Shown: positions 10,175 to 23,119, numbered from the stretch's first letter. The stretch: DNA of 64,000 nucleotides from Misgurnus anguillicaudatus (GCF_027580225.2 NW_027395276.1:2518501-2582500); one strand, 5' to 3'. Notes: generated from the sequence alone by a model not told the origin. Numbers and translations: made by a program.

Positions 10175-11731
10175 CAACCCCAAAACAGAAAAAGTTGGGA
10201 CACTGTAGAAATTGTGAGTAAAAAAGGAATGGAATAATTTACAAATCTCATAAACTTATATTTTATTCACAGTAGAATATAGAAAACATATCAAATGTTG
10301 AAAGTAAGATATTTTGAAATGTCATGCCAAATATTGTCTCATTTTGGATTTCATGAGAGCTACACATTCCAAAAAAAGTTGGGACAGGTAGCAATAAGAG
10401 GCCAGAAAATTTAAATGTACATATAAGGGACAGTTGAAAGACCAATTTGCAACTTATTAGGTCAATTTGCAACATGATTGGATATAAAAAGAGCCTCTCA
10501 GAGTGTCAGTGTCTGTCAGAAGTCAAGATGGGCAGAGAATCACCAATTCCCCCAATGCTGCAGCGAAAAATAGTTTTCTGAGTTTCTCAGAGAAAAATTG
10601 CAATGAGATTGAAGTTATCATCATCTACAGTGCATAATATCATTCAAAGATTCAGAGAATCTGGAACAATCTCTGTGCGTAAGGGTCAAGACCGGAAAAC
10701 CATACTGGATGCCCGTGATCTTCGAGCTCTCAGACGGCACTGCATCACATACAGGAATGCTACTGTAATGGAAATCACAACATGGACTCAGGAATACTTC
10801 CAGAAAACATTGTCAGTGAACACAATCCACCGTGTCATTCGCTGTTGCCAGCTAAAACTCAATAGGTCAAAAAAGAAGCCATATCTTAACATGATCCAGA
10901 AGCACAGCCGTTTTCCATGGGCAAGGCTCATTTAAAATGGACTTTGGCAAAGTGGAAAACTGTTCTGTGGTCCAACAAATCAAAATTTGAAGTTCTTTTT
11001 GAAAAACTGGGATGCCATTTCATCCGGACTAAAGAGGACAATGACAACCCAAGTTGTTATTAGCGCTCTTTTCAGAAGCCTGCATCACTGATGGTTTGGG
11101 GTCATGAGTACGTGTGGCATGGGCAGCTTACACATCTGGAAAGGCACCATCAATGCTGAAAGGTTTATCCAAGTTCTAGATACATATGATCCCATTCAGA
11201 CGTCGTCTCTTTCAGGGAAGACATTGCATTTTCCAACAAGACAATGCCAGACCACATACTGCATCAATTACAACATCATGGCTACGTAGAAGAAGGATCT
11301 GAGTACTGAAATGGCCAGCCTGCAGTCCAGATCTTTCACCCATAGAAAAGATTTGGTGCATCATAAAGAGGAAGATGCGACAAAGAAGACCTAAGACAGT
11401 TGAGCAACTAGACGTCTGTATTAGACAAGAATGGGACAACATTCCTATTCCTAAACATTGGTCCTCTTCCAGCTGTTCCTTATATGTACATTTAACTTTT
11501 CTGGCCTCTTATTGCTACCTGTCCCAACTTTTTTTGGAATGTGTAGCTCTCATGAAATCCAAAATGAGCCAATATTTGGCATGACATTTCAAAATATCTT
11601 ACTTTCAACATTTGATATGTTATCTATATTCTACTGTGAATAAAATATAAGTTTATGAGATTTGTAAATTATTCCATTCCTTTTTTACTCACAATTTCTA
11701 CAGTGTCCCAACTTTTTCTGTTTTGGGGTTG
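10175..11731 (+). mobile_element. Tc1-like transposon, decayed, with ~265-bp terminal inverted repeats
   Basis: Flanked by TA on both sides (10173-10174, 11732-11733). The ends caaccccaaaacagaaaaag and its mirror extend as inverted repeats to about 10450 and 11465. It encloses a Tc1 transposase pseudogene on the plus strand. The 3' part of the transposase is replaced by the mirrored left end. Confidence 0.92.
10528..11460 (+). pseudogene. Tc1/mariner transposase pseudogene
   Basis: Starts with ATG at 10528 and stops early (TGA at 10579). It then reopens at 10603 with a helix-turn-helix of Tc1 type (MRLKLSSSTVHNIIQRFRES, then GTISVRKGQ). Further decayed segments of the DDE catalytic domain are scattered over frames: HLKWTLAKWKTVLWS at about 10930, GMGSLHIWKGTINAERFIQV at 11110, and RQRRPKTVEQLDVCIRQEWD, NIPIPK to 11456. 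In intact relatives the enzyme binds the TIR and does cut-and-paste at TA. Here several frameshifts and stops, and loss of the C-terminal tail, make it non-functional. Confidence 0.9.
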
Positions 11732-11810
11732 TACAACACTCACATTTTTCATAGAAAACAAACTCTTTTTCGTATCATAAAACAAAGCCTGCGTTTGCAT
11801 TTGTACACAC

Positions 11811-11870
11811 CTGAGTTAATGACTTCTTGTCTTTGAATGTTTCTCTGCTCCCCCGTCTGCGCAGAGCGGT
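11811..11870 (-). CDS. mtcl1: mtcl1 coding exon 4 (60-bp microexon)
   Basis: A 60-bp exon too short for ordinary ORF listing. It is bounded by a tctttcag acceptor and a CAG|gtgtgt donor and encodes 20 residues in phase 0: TALRRRGSRETFKDKKSLTQ. This corresponds in place and pattern to the basic K/R-R-R-G-S-K/R-E…K-K linker found between the two coiled-coil blocks of MTCL1 proteins. It is isolated by 37.4 kb on one side and 4.2 kb on the other. Because its length is a multiple of three, skipping it would keep the frame. The RRRGS sequence is a plausible basophilic-kinase site (inference only). Confidence 0.88.
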
Positions 11871-11931
11871 CTGAAAGACACACGAACACATTTAAAACCT
11901 CTATAGAGAACCACCAGAAGAAACAAACCAC

Positions 11932-12901
11932 TGTAGCAAAATATGTGATCTAGATTTTAGTTATGAGGCCTGTAACCTTCATGAAGAAATGGGACACACA
12001 GGAGCTTTTGTATAGAAATGACTCATTTTGAATTTCAAAACGTCTCATTTAATCAAACCACAAATTATGAAACAACATAAAGCTTAAACCTGTTATTATG
12101 AATACTGTACATCACAGTGCACTGTAATTCAGTTCAACTTCCCTAATGCCTTTCAGATGCCTTAAAATAGACCCTGTGTTATTAAAAGACTTTTGCATGA
12201 CATAAAATACAGCATCACTATGCACAGGATACACAGTATGTGCAACAAAAGTCATGTGATAAACGAGCTTTGGTTTTCTTCCAGCTATTTGGGGTTAGGA
12301 AGAACCAATAAATATAATAACCAAATATTTTTCTTTGAACATGAAGCAGTGTGATTGTCCACGTTTGTGCACAACAGGTTCCAGAATTAATTATTATGGT
12401 GCAAACAACAAAAAATTTGGTCTTAGGAGGTTAAACAGACAATGGTAAACTATGGCCTGCTGTACTATATTGAGGTCATATACTAAATAGCGGCTGCTGG
12501 TGACCAGTTTAGCTTGAATCATTTATGGCCAGACAGATGGAAAGTGTGACAGGGGCGTCTCATAATGGGAGGGGAACGAGTGCAAAACCTTTAAATCATT
12601 TCCTGTGCAGAAAAACTGTATCACACACACAAATTCACTCACTGAGAGAAGGGGGGGGGGGGGGGGTGATGTAATTTTAATGTGGGTTTGGGTGGGTTTT
12701 AATATGGATACAATTTATGATTCACAATTTTCTGATTTACTTTCACCAGTGAGGTCATGGCCAAAGAAACATCAATCAAATCACTTGTGAAACCAAAAAG
12801 AAAACAAATGAAGGGTTCAGATGCAAAACCCTCTAAGTACGTCTGACATGAGCATTTTTATCAGGCACTTATGTTTCATTTTTATGCCAAAAAACATATT
12901 G
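11932..12901. other. intronic sequence, G-tract
   Basis: No gene recognised. A run of about 17 G lies at 12649-12666. A segment at 12818-12862 (cagatgcaaaaccctctaag…) recurs at 27319-27395 and is probably a fragment of an unlisted repeat. Confidence 0.45.
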
Positions 12902-13133
12902 GGGCGACTTCCCGGACAGAGCTTTTCCTAGTACCAGACTAAAATGCGTGTTTCAGCTTCCTTCATTTAAAAATACCATGTCTTCACATATATCAGTGCC
13001 ATTGTTTTGTCTCAAGATGCACAAAAGTATTGTTTTTTTTTTTGTATAAGGTTTGTTTGTACTACTTAAATGTCCTAATATAACCAAGGCCTAGTCCTGG
13101 ACTAATCTAAACCCTGTCTGGGAAACCGCCCCA
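12902..13133. mobile_element. cccggacag / ctgtctggg MITE, intact copy
   Basis: Ends ggggcgacttcccggacaga and ctgtctgggaaaccgcccca are inverted repeats, with ctaagcct/aaggcctagt-type sub-terminal motifs. Same family as 17265-18225, 30298-30505 and 52493-52713. Confidence 0.75.
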
Positions 13134-13709
13134 TTAAGTATTAAGTAAAGATTATGCTTTATTAAGATATTCCTGCCATAAATATATAAAAATGTATCAT
13201 TAGTAATATGCTAATGACTTAATTTGGACAACTTTAAAGGTGATTTTCTCAATATTGTGATTTTTACACCCTTGGATATTACGGATTTTCAAATAGTAAG
13301 TCATGCATCAATAGAAAGCTTTTTATTCAGTCACTTTACTCAGCGGCTTTTGCATGTGAACTCTTAAATGTACATAGTCTTTTATTTTAATGCAGACATC
13401 ACTATTGGTGATAAGAAAAGAATTAAAATGGAGGGTTGCTTGCTTGTTGTATCATACAAAAAGCAACCACATAGCAAAATGATTAAAACCACTGAAAAAA
13501 TCTTAAATACTGGGTGTGCGCTTTGTACAATCCAGCTGCATTTACATCTTTAATCCTGTTTTAAATTTAGTTTTTATTTGGTAAATCACAGAAAACATAA
13601 TACAAAGCAATTTTAGGTCGATTATACTTATATGTGTGTCTGGCAGCACTTACCGGGTATGTAATCCATAAGGCTGCGAATGAAATCTCTTGCTTTATAG
13701 GGTTTATAC

Positions 13710-14112
13710 TAGGGCTGGGCAAAAAATCTATTTATCGATTAATCGTTTTTTAAAACATGGTCGATTAAAAATCGATTCTCAAAGGCCACGAATCGATTTT
13801 TTTTTAATGCAATAACCTGATCCTGTTTGATCAAGTAATGCAACTGTTTTGACTTTTTCAGCATACATTTTTCATTTTGCATCAAAATTGTATTGTATTT
13901 TAACATAACTGAATGCACTTGAAAATTAGAGATAGGTTCTATAATGTACCCAAGTTTACCTAAAATAAAAAAGTGTAATATAATTAATTTATTTCTTTTT
14001 ATTAATTACCCACTGGTACACTTATGTTCAGAGAACTGAAACTGAATCGATCCGATAGCTTATGAATCGAAATCGAATCGATCCAGAACATCTGAATCGA
14101 TACCCAGCCCTA
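13710..14112. mobile_element. nonautonomous hAT (tagggctggg), 403 bp
   Basis: Perfect 8-bp TSD gtttatac (13702-13709, 14113-14120). The ends are tagggctgggc and its mirror cccagcccta. The interior is rich in atcgatt motifs. Confidence 0.92.
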
Positions 14113-14728
14113 GTTTATACACAAAAACAGATTACGTTACACAAATGCATTAATGCATCAGTTCACAAAACACTCAATTACCCAATCTGCCAGTCTTTCT
14201 CTCTAACATTCATCAAAACAGATTAAATGAAATATGCAACGTTATGCAGCTTAAAACAGTTTAATTGTATCCCCTCTGTCAAAAGCATATTCAAATCATA
14301 CATTTTTACATTTTATGAAGAAAATTTGGGTGGCGCCCAAGTAAGCAAAACTGCCACAATGAGGCTATGATGTTGTGAGCATTTGGAAGGGAGGATGTTG
14401 CTCTGGCTTTGTTTATATAGCAATAGTAACATTCAAGAACACGCCAGTCATATGCATGTGTATTTCTTCCCTCATTTGTAGTTTGTGGCCTCTTCTTACA
14501 TTATCTAATTGGAAAGACATCAGTACATGCCTGGACTTTTATGTAATATAACAGGTGCAGCTTACTGGCAAAGCCAGATTAGACTACAAAACAGAAAGAT
14601 TTAGGGCTGCAAAAACTAATCGATAAAATCAACAACAAAAAAATCGATAATGAAATTCGTTTTCAATGTATATGATGTCACAAGCTTTCTCACAGTGCAA
14701 GCTGTGCACTTAAAATTAAAGTCAGGCG

Positions 14729-15093
14729 TAGGCTGTAATCGGCTGTCACGGTTATGATTAATTGCCTATTTTATTGCCTTGGATATTTAATCCTCATACT
14801 TTTTCTTTGTTTAGGAAATAATTTTCACATATTGTTGTCATTATAATTATAAATCTATAATTCTTTTATAAATTATAATTATATAAATCTAATTAAAATA
14901 AATTTTACCTGCCAGTAAATATTAATACCCATAACACATATTTAAAAGTAATCTATGGTCTTGTTTATACAGGCGCTGTAGCTCCCCCTTGTGTTGTTTA
15001 GAGAGATGTGCAATCATTGCGGTGATCTAAAATCATCGCGATGAGGTCAAACAATCGCGATGAAATGATTATTTAATAATTGTGACAGCCCTA
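14729..15093. mobile_element. nonautonomous hAT (gctgtcacggttatga), 365 bp
   Basis: Perfect 8-bp TSD gtcaggcg (14721-14728, 15094-15101). The right end is gtgacagcccta. This is the compact copy of the family that is heavily interrupted at 50899-52322, and it shows both empty sites. It may itself lie in an older hAT starting at 14604. Confidence 0.9.
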
Positions 15094-15133
15094 GTCAGGC
15101 GCTATTTCTTCATACAACGGGAGCTGAAAGTTT

Positions 15134-15430
15134 ATCATGCACTTCTTCTCACTGCATGACCAGCTTGTTTAAAAGCAAGGCAGCTTTGCCAGGTCCTCTG
15201 CATTTTGATGAAAATTCTGAATTGGGTTAATTTTAAACTTTTTAAGTTTCGGTTGTTTTTCTGCTGGTTAGAGATGGTAGGATTTTCTTCATTAGTTGTT
15301 GGTATTTTGCTGCGAAAAGTCATTGGAATGCTTTTGGACTAATTTTAGATGGCCACTGGGCTGGTTTTATTATGCAGCTCTGGCAACCCTGACAGGGCAA
15401 TGATGGAAGCAAAAGCACAAATGAACGCTA
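15134..15430. other. intronic sequence without recognised feature
   Basis: AT-moderate sequence. The small minus-strand frame here has no recognisable homology. Confidence 0.4.
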
Positions 15431-15439
15431 TAATAAAGG

Positions 15440-16330
15440 TTACATTTTGTCCTTTAATATAAGTGAGTTTTTATTACTTTAATTGTTGTTGCGTTTACAC
15501 AAAAATAGTATGAACCACAAACTAAGCATCTGTTTTAAAGAGCACCTGTTTTAAAGAGATTCACGAATTTACATTTCCTTTGGTGTGTAAGTGTGTATTA
15601 GTACATGTTAACGATATGCAAAAGTACAAACCCCAAAGTAAACAATTACGCGAGTTATCTCCAACGTAAATCTCTTTTCTTGGACTACAACAAACAAGCG
15701 GATTGTAGGCAACAGTTTACTTCCTGGGATTGGTGATGTAGTAAAGACTCCCTCTTGGACGTACAGCCTGTAAATTAACTCCTGTTAGCATTGCATTGTG
15801 AGCGAATCTTTCAAACATGGTAAGGAGCGAGCTTCACATTTCCGCCTGACGTCAGAGGTATTCAGACCAAATCAAATCAAATCAAATCAAATCAACTTTA
15901 TTTCTATAGCACTTTCCAGCAACCACAAGGTGCCCAAAGTGCTTCACATCGAATACAAATGACACATCATTTGAAATCACACCATACAAAAAAAAAAGAA
16001 TAAAAGAAGACAAAACATCATCAAGTCACACACTACTGCGTATCAAATGCCAATTTAAACAAATACGTTTTAAGTTTGGTCTTAAAAAGGGCAACCTCGG
16101 TAATAATACGCATGTCAGGGGGGAGCTTATTCCAAAGCTTAGGGCCAGCAACAGCGAAAGCCCTATCACCCCACTGCTTATACTTTCACAACGACCAATC
16201 ACAAAGACCAATCACAACGTACAGATTAGCTGGCCAACCAGAGACACAGCGCTTTTCAAATCGATGAGTTTTGTACACAATCAGTGTATTTCAGGAAGAC
16301 AGGGATAGTTGGAGCTACAAAAATGTATGG
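15440..16330. mobile_element. TTAA-type element (agagcacctg family) split by a LINE
   Basis: Same family as 25975-26869 and pieces at 36513-36725 and 37321-37560. All share ggtgtgtaagtgtgtattag, gattgtaggcaacagttta and gctggccaa[ct]cagag. A LINE 3' end is inserted at about 15863-16205. Confidence 0.7.
15868..16175 (-). mobile_element. 5'-truncated CR1/L2-like LINE 3' end
   Basis: On the minus strand it ends in ctatagaaataaagttgatt followed by a (tgatt)n tail, as in L2/CR1/Rex-type non-LTR retrotransposons. Upstream, 16033-16170 encodes the last residues of the ORF2 protein, with the family pattern LWNKLPPDMR…FKTKLKTYLFKLAF and a TAG stop. The 5' part is missing. The target sequence agaccaa is repeated at both sides, consistent with target-primed reverse transcription. 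Confidence 0.8.
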
Positions 16331-17264
16331 TATGTGGAAAACAATGTGTTTTTAAAGCAAAACTATGCAAACGCATTATTTTAAACATTATTATACCAAA
16401 TACACAAAATAACGTTATTTTTTAGCAATAAAATAGGTACACTTTAAAATAAGGGGGAAAACCAGGTTTTTATTACTGTAAGACGCATTTAAATCACTCT
16501 CATATCATAATGGCTTATTTGTTTAGTTAATTATGAATAATGTTAATACTCATCAAGGTCTAAAGTTGAGATTTAAATTTAGTTATTAAACTGAGTTTAT
16601 TAATCTTTGGCAAAAATTTCCTCACCACCACATCCCTGAAGATTTAAATTGTTTGGTTTATATATATTTTCACATTTAAAGATTCTTTCTATTTTACTGT
16701 TTTAAACTACACAAACTTTTTTTGCTTAAAATATCAAAAGGTTTATATTAGTAAAACTCTGTAGTAGTGTGTGGCTTTTGCACTTTTAAAATGACACTTC
16801 TACATGTGAATACCTTAATTTAGTGCCTTATTTAGCTATAATAAGTGAAAAAAAGGGGTTTTTATCTCATTAGTCAATAAATAAATAAATAAATAAATAC
16901 ATACATATATAAATATATACACAATTGCCCAATTAATCTATTATGAAAATAATCATTAGATCTCAACATCTTACACTGTTCAGAGATTTGCAGTCTCAGT
17001 AAATACTCTCTTCAAAAGCAACAAGAGTTGTATGTCAACAATAAAGTTGTCCTCACATTGTAAATCATTGTGGATAAAAGTGTCTGCTAAATGAAAATGT
17101 TGTAGCCTACTACTAAGTATTAAAGAAACTGATACTTAAAGAAAAGGGAAAGTGATGTAATGGCCTTACTTAAGTGCACGTTATTCGCTTCCTGCAAGCT
17201 GTGAAAATCACATTCGGGTTACAAGCCTGACCCCTCTAAACGCAAGGCCATGTCCAAAAAGACT
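16331..17264. other. AT-rich intronic sequence
   Basis: No gene recognised. Short (aata)n tract at about 16878-16900. Confidence 0.45.
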
Positions 17265-18225
17265 TAGGGCAGTTTGACGGACAGGGTTTATTCTAGTCCC
17301 AGACTAAAATGCATGTTTGAGCTCCCTTCATTTAAAACATCTTGCACTGACATATCTTAAAGGAATAGTCTACTCATTTTCAATATTAAAATATGTTATT
17401 ACCTTAACTAAGAATTGTTGATACATCCCTCTATCATCTTAGTGCGTGCACGTAAGCGCTGGAGCGCGCTGCGACGCTTCGATAGCATTTAGCTTAGCCC
17501 CATTCATTCAATGGTATCAAACAGAGATAAAGTTAGAAGTGACCAAACACATCAACGTTTTTCCTATTTAAGACGAGTAGTTATACGAGCAAGTTTGGTG
17601 GTACAAAATAAAACGTAGCACTTTTCTAAGCGGATTTAAAAGAGGAGCTACATGTTAGCACTTTTGGGAGTACTTTGACTTGGCGCAGTAATACCCTCCC
17701 TCTCCCATTATGAGAGGGAGAAGGGGAGCGGACTTTTCAGGCGAGTCAAAGTACTCCCAAAAGTGCTATTACGCCATAAAATATAGTTCCTCTTTTAAAT
17801 CCGCTTAGAAAAGCGCTACGTTTTATTTTGTACCACCAAACTTGCTCGTATAACTACTCGTCTTAAATAGGAAAAACGTTGATGTGTTTGGTCACTTCTA
17901 ACTTTATCTCTAAATGGTACCATTGAATGAATGGGGCTAAGCTAAATGCTATCGAAGCGTCGCAGCGCGCTCCAGCGCTTACGTGCACGCACACAGATGA
18001 TAGAGGGATGTATCAACAATTCTTAGTTAAGGTAATAACATATTTCAATATTGAAAATGAGTAGACTATTCCTTTAACATATATCAGTGCCATTGTTTTG
18101 TCTCAACATGCACACCAGTATTGTTTTTTGTAAGGTTTGTTTGTAAAACCGACTTAAATGTCCTGATATAACTAAGGCTAAGTCCTGGATTAATCTAAAC
18201 TCTGTCTGCAACCGCTCCCTAAAGT
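17265..18225. mobile_element. cccggacag MITE copy interrupted by a foldback element
   Basis: Outer parts (gacggacagggtttattcta … and …aaggctaagtcctggattaa) match the MITE at 12902-13133. The middle is the TTAA element at 17361-18073. Confidence 0.78.
17361..18073. mobile_element. 713-bp near-perfect palindromic TTAA element
   Basis: Flanked by TTAA (17357-17360, 18074-18077). The left half aggaatagtctactcatttt … is repeated inverted almost base for base in the right half …aaaatgagtagactattcct. The centre is around 17700-17740. The arms contain gctatcgaagcgtcgcagcg and its mirror. A relative without the perfect fold is at 61898-62237. Confidence 0.93.
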
Positions 18226-19251
18226 CTCCTGAGGTATAAACAAGCAAACCTGAGCTATTAGAACATTATATTCCCCCTGGAAAGAAAATCAGAGAAGATT
18301 CATATGACACATAATGCCCACAGGGGCTCATTTAGGCTTAGATAATCGCAGTCTAACTAAAGTCAACTAATCCTACTGTGTGGCCTCATCCCAAATCAGA
18401 TCAGCTCAGTCCTGATAAGCAGTACATCAGACCTGACAGATCAAACCATCTTCAGCATCAGTGCATAGAAACAGACGGTCGGTGCAGTGAACTAGACAAG
18501 TTTAGACACAAAACAAATGTGATGCGCACGTCTAATTTTCAGCCGCAGGCAAAAGAAAGTACAAATGTTGATTTTGGTCGAAATTGAGGTTTTCATAAAA
18601 ATAAGTACCTATATATATATATATATATATATAGGTTAAGCCAATGTCAATACTCTGAATAGTCATTAATCTAAAATTATCTTTTTTTGTACGTTTCTGA
18701 GAGGTGCTGAATGTTTTTTGCTTAATCCACAAAGACTTCCTGCTGTGGGCAGCAGATGAGAAGAAAGACATATACAGACATATATATCTATATATAGTAC
18801 AGCAGATGGCAAATCAACAAAGTTAATTAAAGAAGACTATTATGATGTACTATACTGAAACCAATCTTACAGTGTACAGATTGCAGAAATTAAGGATGGA
18901 CATATTTGAGCTGATTCATGGTTTACTGAGATCTAATATCTCATGCTAAGTAAACCTGACCTGCAGGAGAGACTGAGCCTGCTGTGTGATAGTAAGCAAA
19001 GATAAAACTGAGGTCGACTCAATGACACACAACACATCTCTGGAGAAACACACAGCATCTACTCGCTAACAAATAGCACAACACATATACACAAGCTTGA
19101 CCGATGTTTAAATCTGGTCTAAAAAAACATGCAAGTACAGTGATAGTTTATAAGAGTAATATCATCATATTTGATTCTTTCCATCATATTAAATGCTACT
19201 GTAGAGTACTTTAAACAATACTACGGTATTACCACAGAGGAATGCAGATCA
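18226..19251. other. intronic sequence with (TA)n
   Basis: No gene recognised. A (ta)n microsatellite lies at 18609-18634. Confidence 0.45.
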
Positions 19252-19353
19252 CTAGATTATAGAGGTATCAAAAGATTAATCGCGATTAATCGCGCATACA
19301 AAATAAAAGTTTGTTTGCATAATATATTTATGTGTAAGGATAATGTATATATA

Positions 19354-19512
19354 AATAAGTATTTGACACATCTGCATTTTTATCAGCCAAATATTGAATT
19401 CATTCAAAGAAATCAGAACATTTAAGTATACAAGTTGAGTCATAATAAATAAAGTGAAATCCCCTTACGGATAAAAATGCTGATGTGTCAAATACTTATT
19501 TTCCCTGCTGTA
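19354..19512. mobile_element. nested mariner-type MITE remnant
   Basis: Inverted arms aataagtatttgacacatc and gatgtgtcaaatacttattt are followed by tccctgctgta. The gggaaaataagtatttga end is typical of fish Tc1/mariner elements. Confidence 0.65.
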
Positions 19513-19607
19513 TTTACACACAATACACACAATTAAGAAAAATGTTACTAACCTATATATTTTTTCATTTATATAAAACATATATTTAAAAATATAAATA
19601 AATAAAT

Positions 19608-19859
19608 GAAGAGTTTCGTTGCAAAACGAGATAACCACCGTTTTTTTAATTGTTCAGAAATCTCGTTTTTTGGTTGTGCATTCCAATTAATTTCAATGCA
19701 ACTGCAGTTGGTTTGTTTTGATTTAAACCTTCATAATTTAAAAAAATACAGCTAAGTAGCACCATAAAACAAAATAATAACATGATAACATAATAATAAA
19801 CATGTTTTGACAAAAATATAAAAAAAATGGATTTATCTCGTTTTGCAACGAAACTCTTC
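19608..19859. mobile_element. nested foldback with 27-bp perfect TIRs
   Basis: The terminus gaagagtttcgttgcaaaac is exactly mirrored at 19833-19859 over 27 bp. Noncoding interior of about 200 bp. Confidence 0.8.
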
Positions 19860-20618
19860 AAATATATACACATGTTAATGTTTTTTAAATACATGCATGC
19901 ATGTGTGTGTGTGTGTATTAATATATACAAAATAATTTTTCCACAATGCACACACATATACTATGCAAAAACAAACTTTTATTTTGTATGCGATTAATCG
20001 CGATTAATCTTTTGCTAGCCCTACTAGATTACTATATTTTCATTACATAACTTCATTCTAAAGTGCACCACCGTATACTGTATACATTTTTTCTGTATTT
20101 ATATGGTATATGTTGCGTTTATATTTCGTATTTACTTTCTTGCCTTTTACTTTATGCCTACTTTGTCATAACTTGTGAGAGCTGCTAAACGGCCTTTTGT
20201 TATTTTTAATAAAATTAAAATAAATATTTAAAGACTTATTTCATAAGGGTTTGGCTTATGGCAGTGTTCTCATTTCTCAGACCCATCAAACATGTGCTAA
20301 TAGATAATAAAAGCAAAGATAAAGACCATAATGCACCATTAAGATATCCATCTGAAGAAGCTAATATAAAAATAAATACTTTTTAGCCGAACAGACAAAA
20401 CAAAAGGCAACATAAAATCACATTAAGGTAATTACAGGGTTTAAAATGCAGTAACCTGAACACAATAGAGGGTGTATTCATGGCTGTTAAGATTATTTTG
20501 TCCTTTCAGGATGTCTTTGTGAAACGGCATGCTTCATTACCTAATGCTGTGATACAACCCTGCAGCTCTTTTATTGCGTTACAACATTGTTCTGACTTTA
20601 AAAATATATAATGTAGTT

Positions 20619-21540
<922 letters not shown>

Positions 21541-21547
21541 CCATTAA

Positions 21548-22227
21548 AGGTTCAGTGTGTACGTTTTAGGAGGATCTCTTGATAGAAATGCAATATGTAA
21601 GGAATAATTGACGACGGGCCATTGAATTATAAGAAAATAATGCACACCAAGGTGGTCATGCGGCACGACGCGAAGCGGAGTGCCGTTACACCGCAGGTGT
21701 GCATTATTTTCAAATAATTCAAAGGACCGGAGTCAATTATTCCGCTTATACCACGGTTACCACAAACATTGCTCTGGTGCCTATTTTTAAGACATTTGAA
21801 AAATTAGGTGTGCGGTTTACAGAAAAATAATCAACACCCATAGAGCATTTCTCAGCCAATCAGAATGCAGCATTCAACAGACCCGTGGTATAAAATAGTA
21901 TACATAACTATAATATCAGTGGTGTATACAGATCTTTCATAATGAATCGTTATGTTTTTATTACCTTAGAATGAGACCTTTTTATCTACATACACCGAGG
22001 GTCCACTTACATGGAAGTCACCATTTTGTGCCGCCATGTTTCTACAGAAGCTCTTAACGGACAAACTTTTTTTACTAAGTTGTCTCCGACTACGACATGT
22101 TTGTCCTGTGGTTGCTACCGTAGCTTCTCTATGTTTTTCAAAAGCGATGAGTGAGCCGTGGACTGAGACGTTGGTTGCAATTCGCAACCTCACCACTAGA
22201 TGCCGCTAGAATTCACACACGTCACCT
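21548..22227. mobile_element. TTAA MITE (aggttcagtgtgtacgtttt family) with insertion
   Basis: TTAA at 21544-21547 and 22228-22231. Same family as 55674-56016 (shared aggatctcttga[tc]agaaatgc, atggaagtcaccattttgtg and caacctcaccactagatgcc). A second element is inserted at about 21599-21895. Confidence 0.85.
21599..21895. mobile_element. nested hairpin element (gacgacgggccattgaatta)
   Basis: Contains mirrored arms cattgaattat.agaaaataa / ttattttcaaataattcaa around a loop with cgacgcgaagcgga (21666-21679). A close copy is at 62977-63243. Confidence 0.8.
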
Positions 22228-22231
22228 TTAA

Positions 22232-22575
22232 AGGGGACACATTATAAAAATCGAACTTTTTACATGTTTAAGTGCTATAGTTGGGTCCCCAGTGCTTCTA
22301 TCAACCTAGAAAATGTAAAAAAGATCAACCCAGTAACTTAGTTTTAGTAAAACATTCTCTGCAAGCATGTGAAAAAATAGGTCATTGAAATTTGACTCCC
22401 CCTGTGATGTCAGAAGGGGACCTTATTATAATAATTCCGCACCCTTAATCTGCACTATCCAACCACGACAGTGCTATTTAGTGCAGAGATCAGCTCATTT
22501 GCATTTAAAGGGACACACTCAAAACACCACATTTTTGTTCCCACCTACAAAGTGGCAATTTTAACATGTTATAAT

Positions 22576-22582
<7 letters not shown>
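22232..22582. mobile_element. TTAA MITE (aggggacac family), right end lost in (TA)n
   Basis: Starts right at the TTAA (22228-22231) that also closes the previous element. The body matches 52733-53211 in inverse orientation (shared tctgcaagcatgtgaaaaaa and taatctgcactatccaacca). The right end runs into the AT microsatellite. Confidence 0.8.
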
Positions 22583-22876
<294 letters not shown>

Positions 22877-23119
22877 AGGTGAACTTAAGCACAATTGTTC
22901 TGTGCATGTGCACAAGGTATTTTTGCATCCGATTGAGAAAATACTACAATTCATGCATTTACAGTACATGCATACTTTTCTCCTGCTGATCGGATCATAG
23001 ATCACAATACAACACCCCTTTCTTTCTTTCTTCTTTACGCCATTTCAGCATCTATGGCTATATTCATGGCAAGAACCGGTTAAATCACACACAAGTTTAT
23101 TCAGACAAGTTAATCCAGA

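Larger units (their letters stand above)
19260..20023. mobile_element. hAT-type element (agattaatcgcgattaatcg TIR), 764 bp
   Basis: Perfect 8-bp TSD ctagatta (19252-19259, 20024-20031). TIRs of about 60 bp contain aaaagattaatcgcgattaa and catacaaaataaaagtttg. Two further foldbacks are nested inside. Confidence 0.92.

Noticed and set aside
10175..11731. Functional Tc1 transposon
   Set aside because: The transposase has early stops and frameshifts and lacks its C-terminal part.
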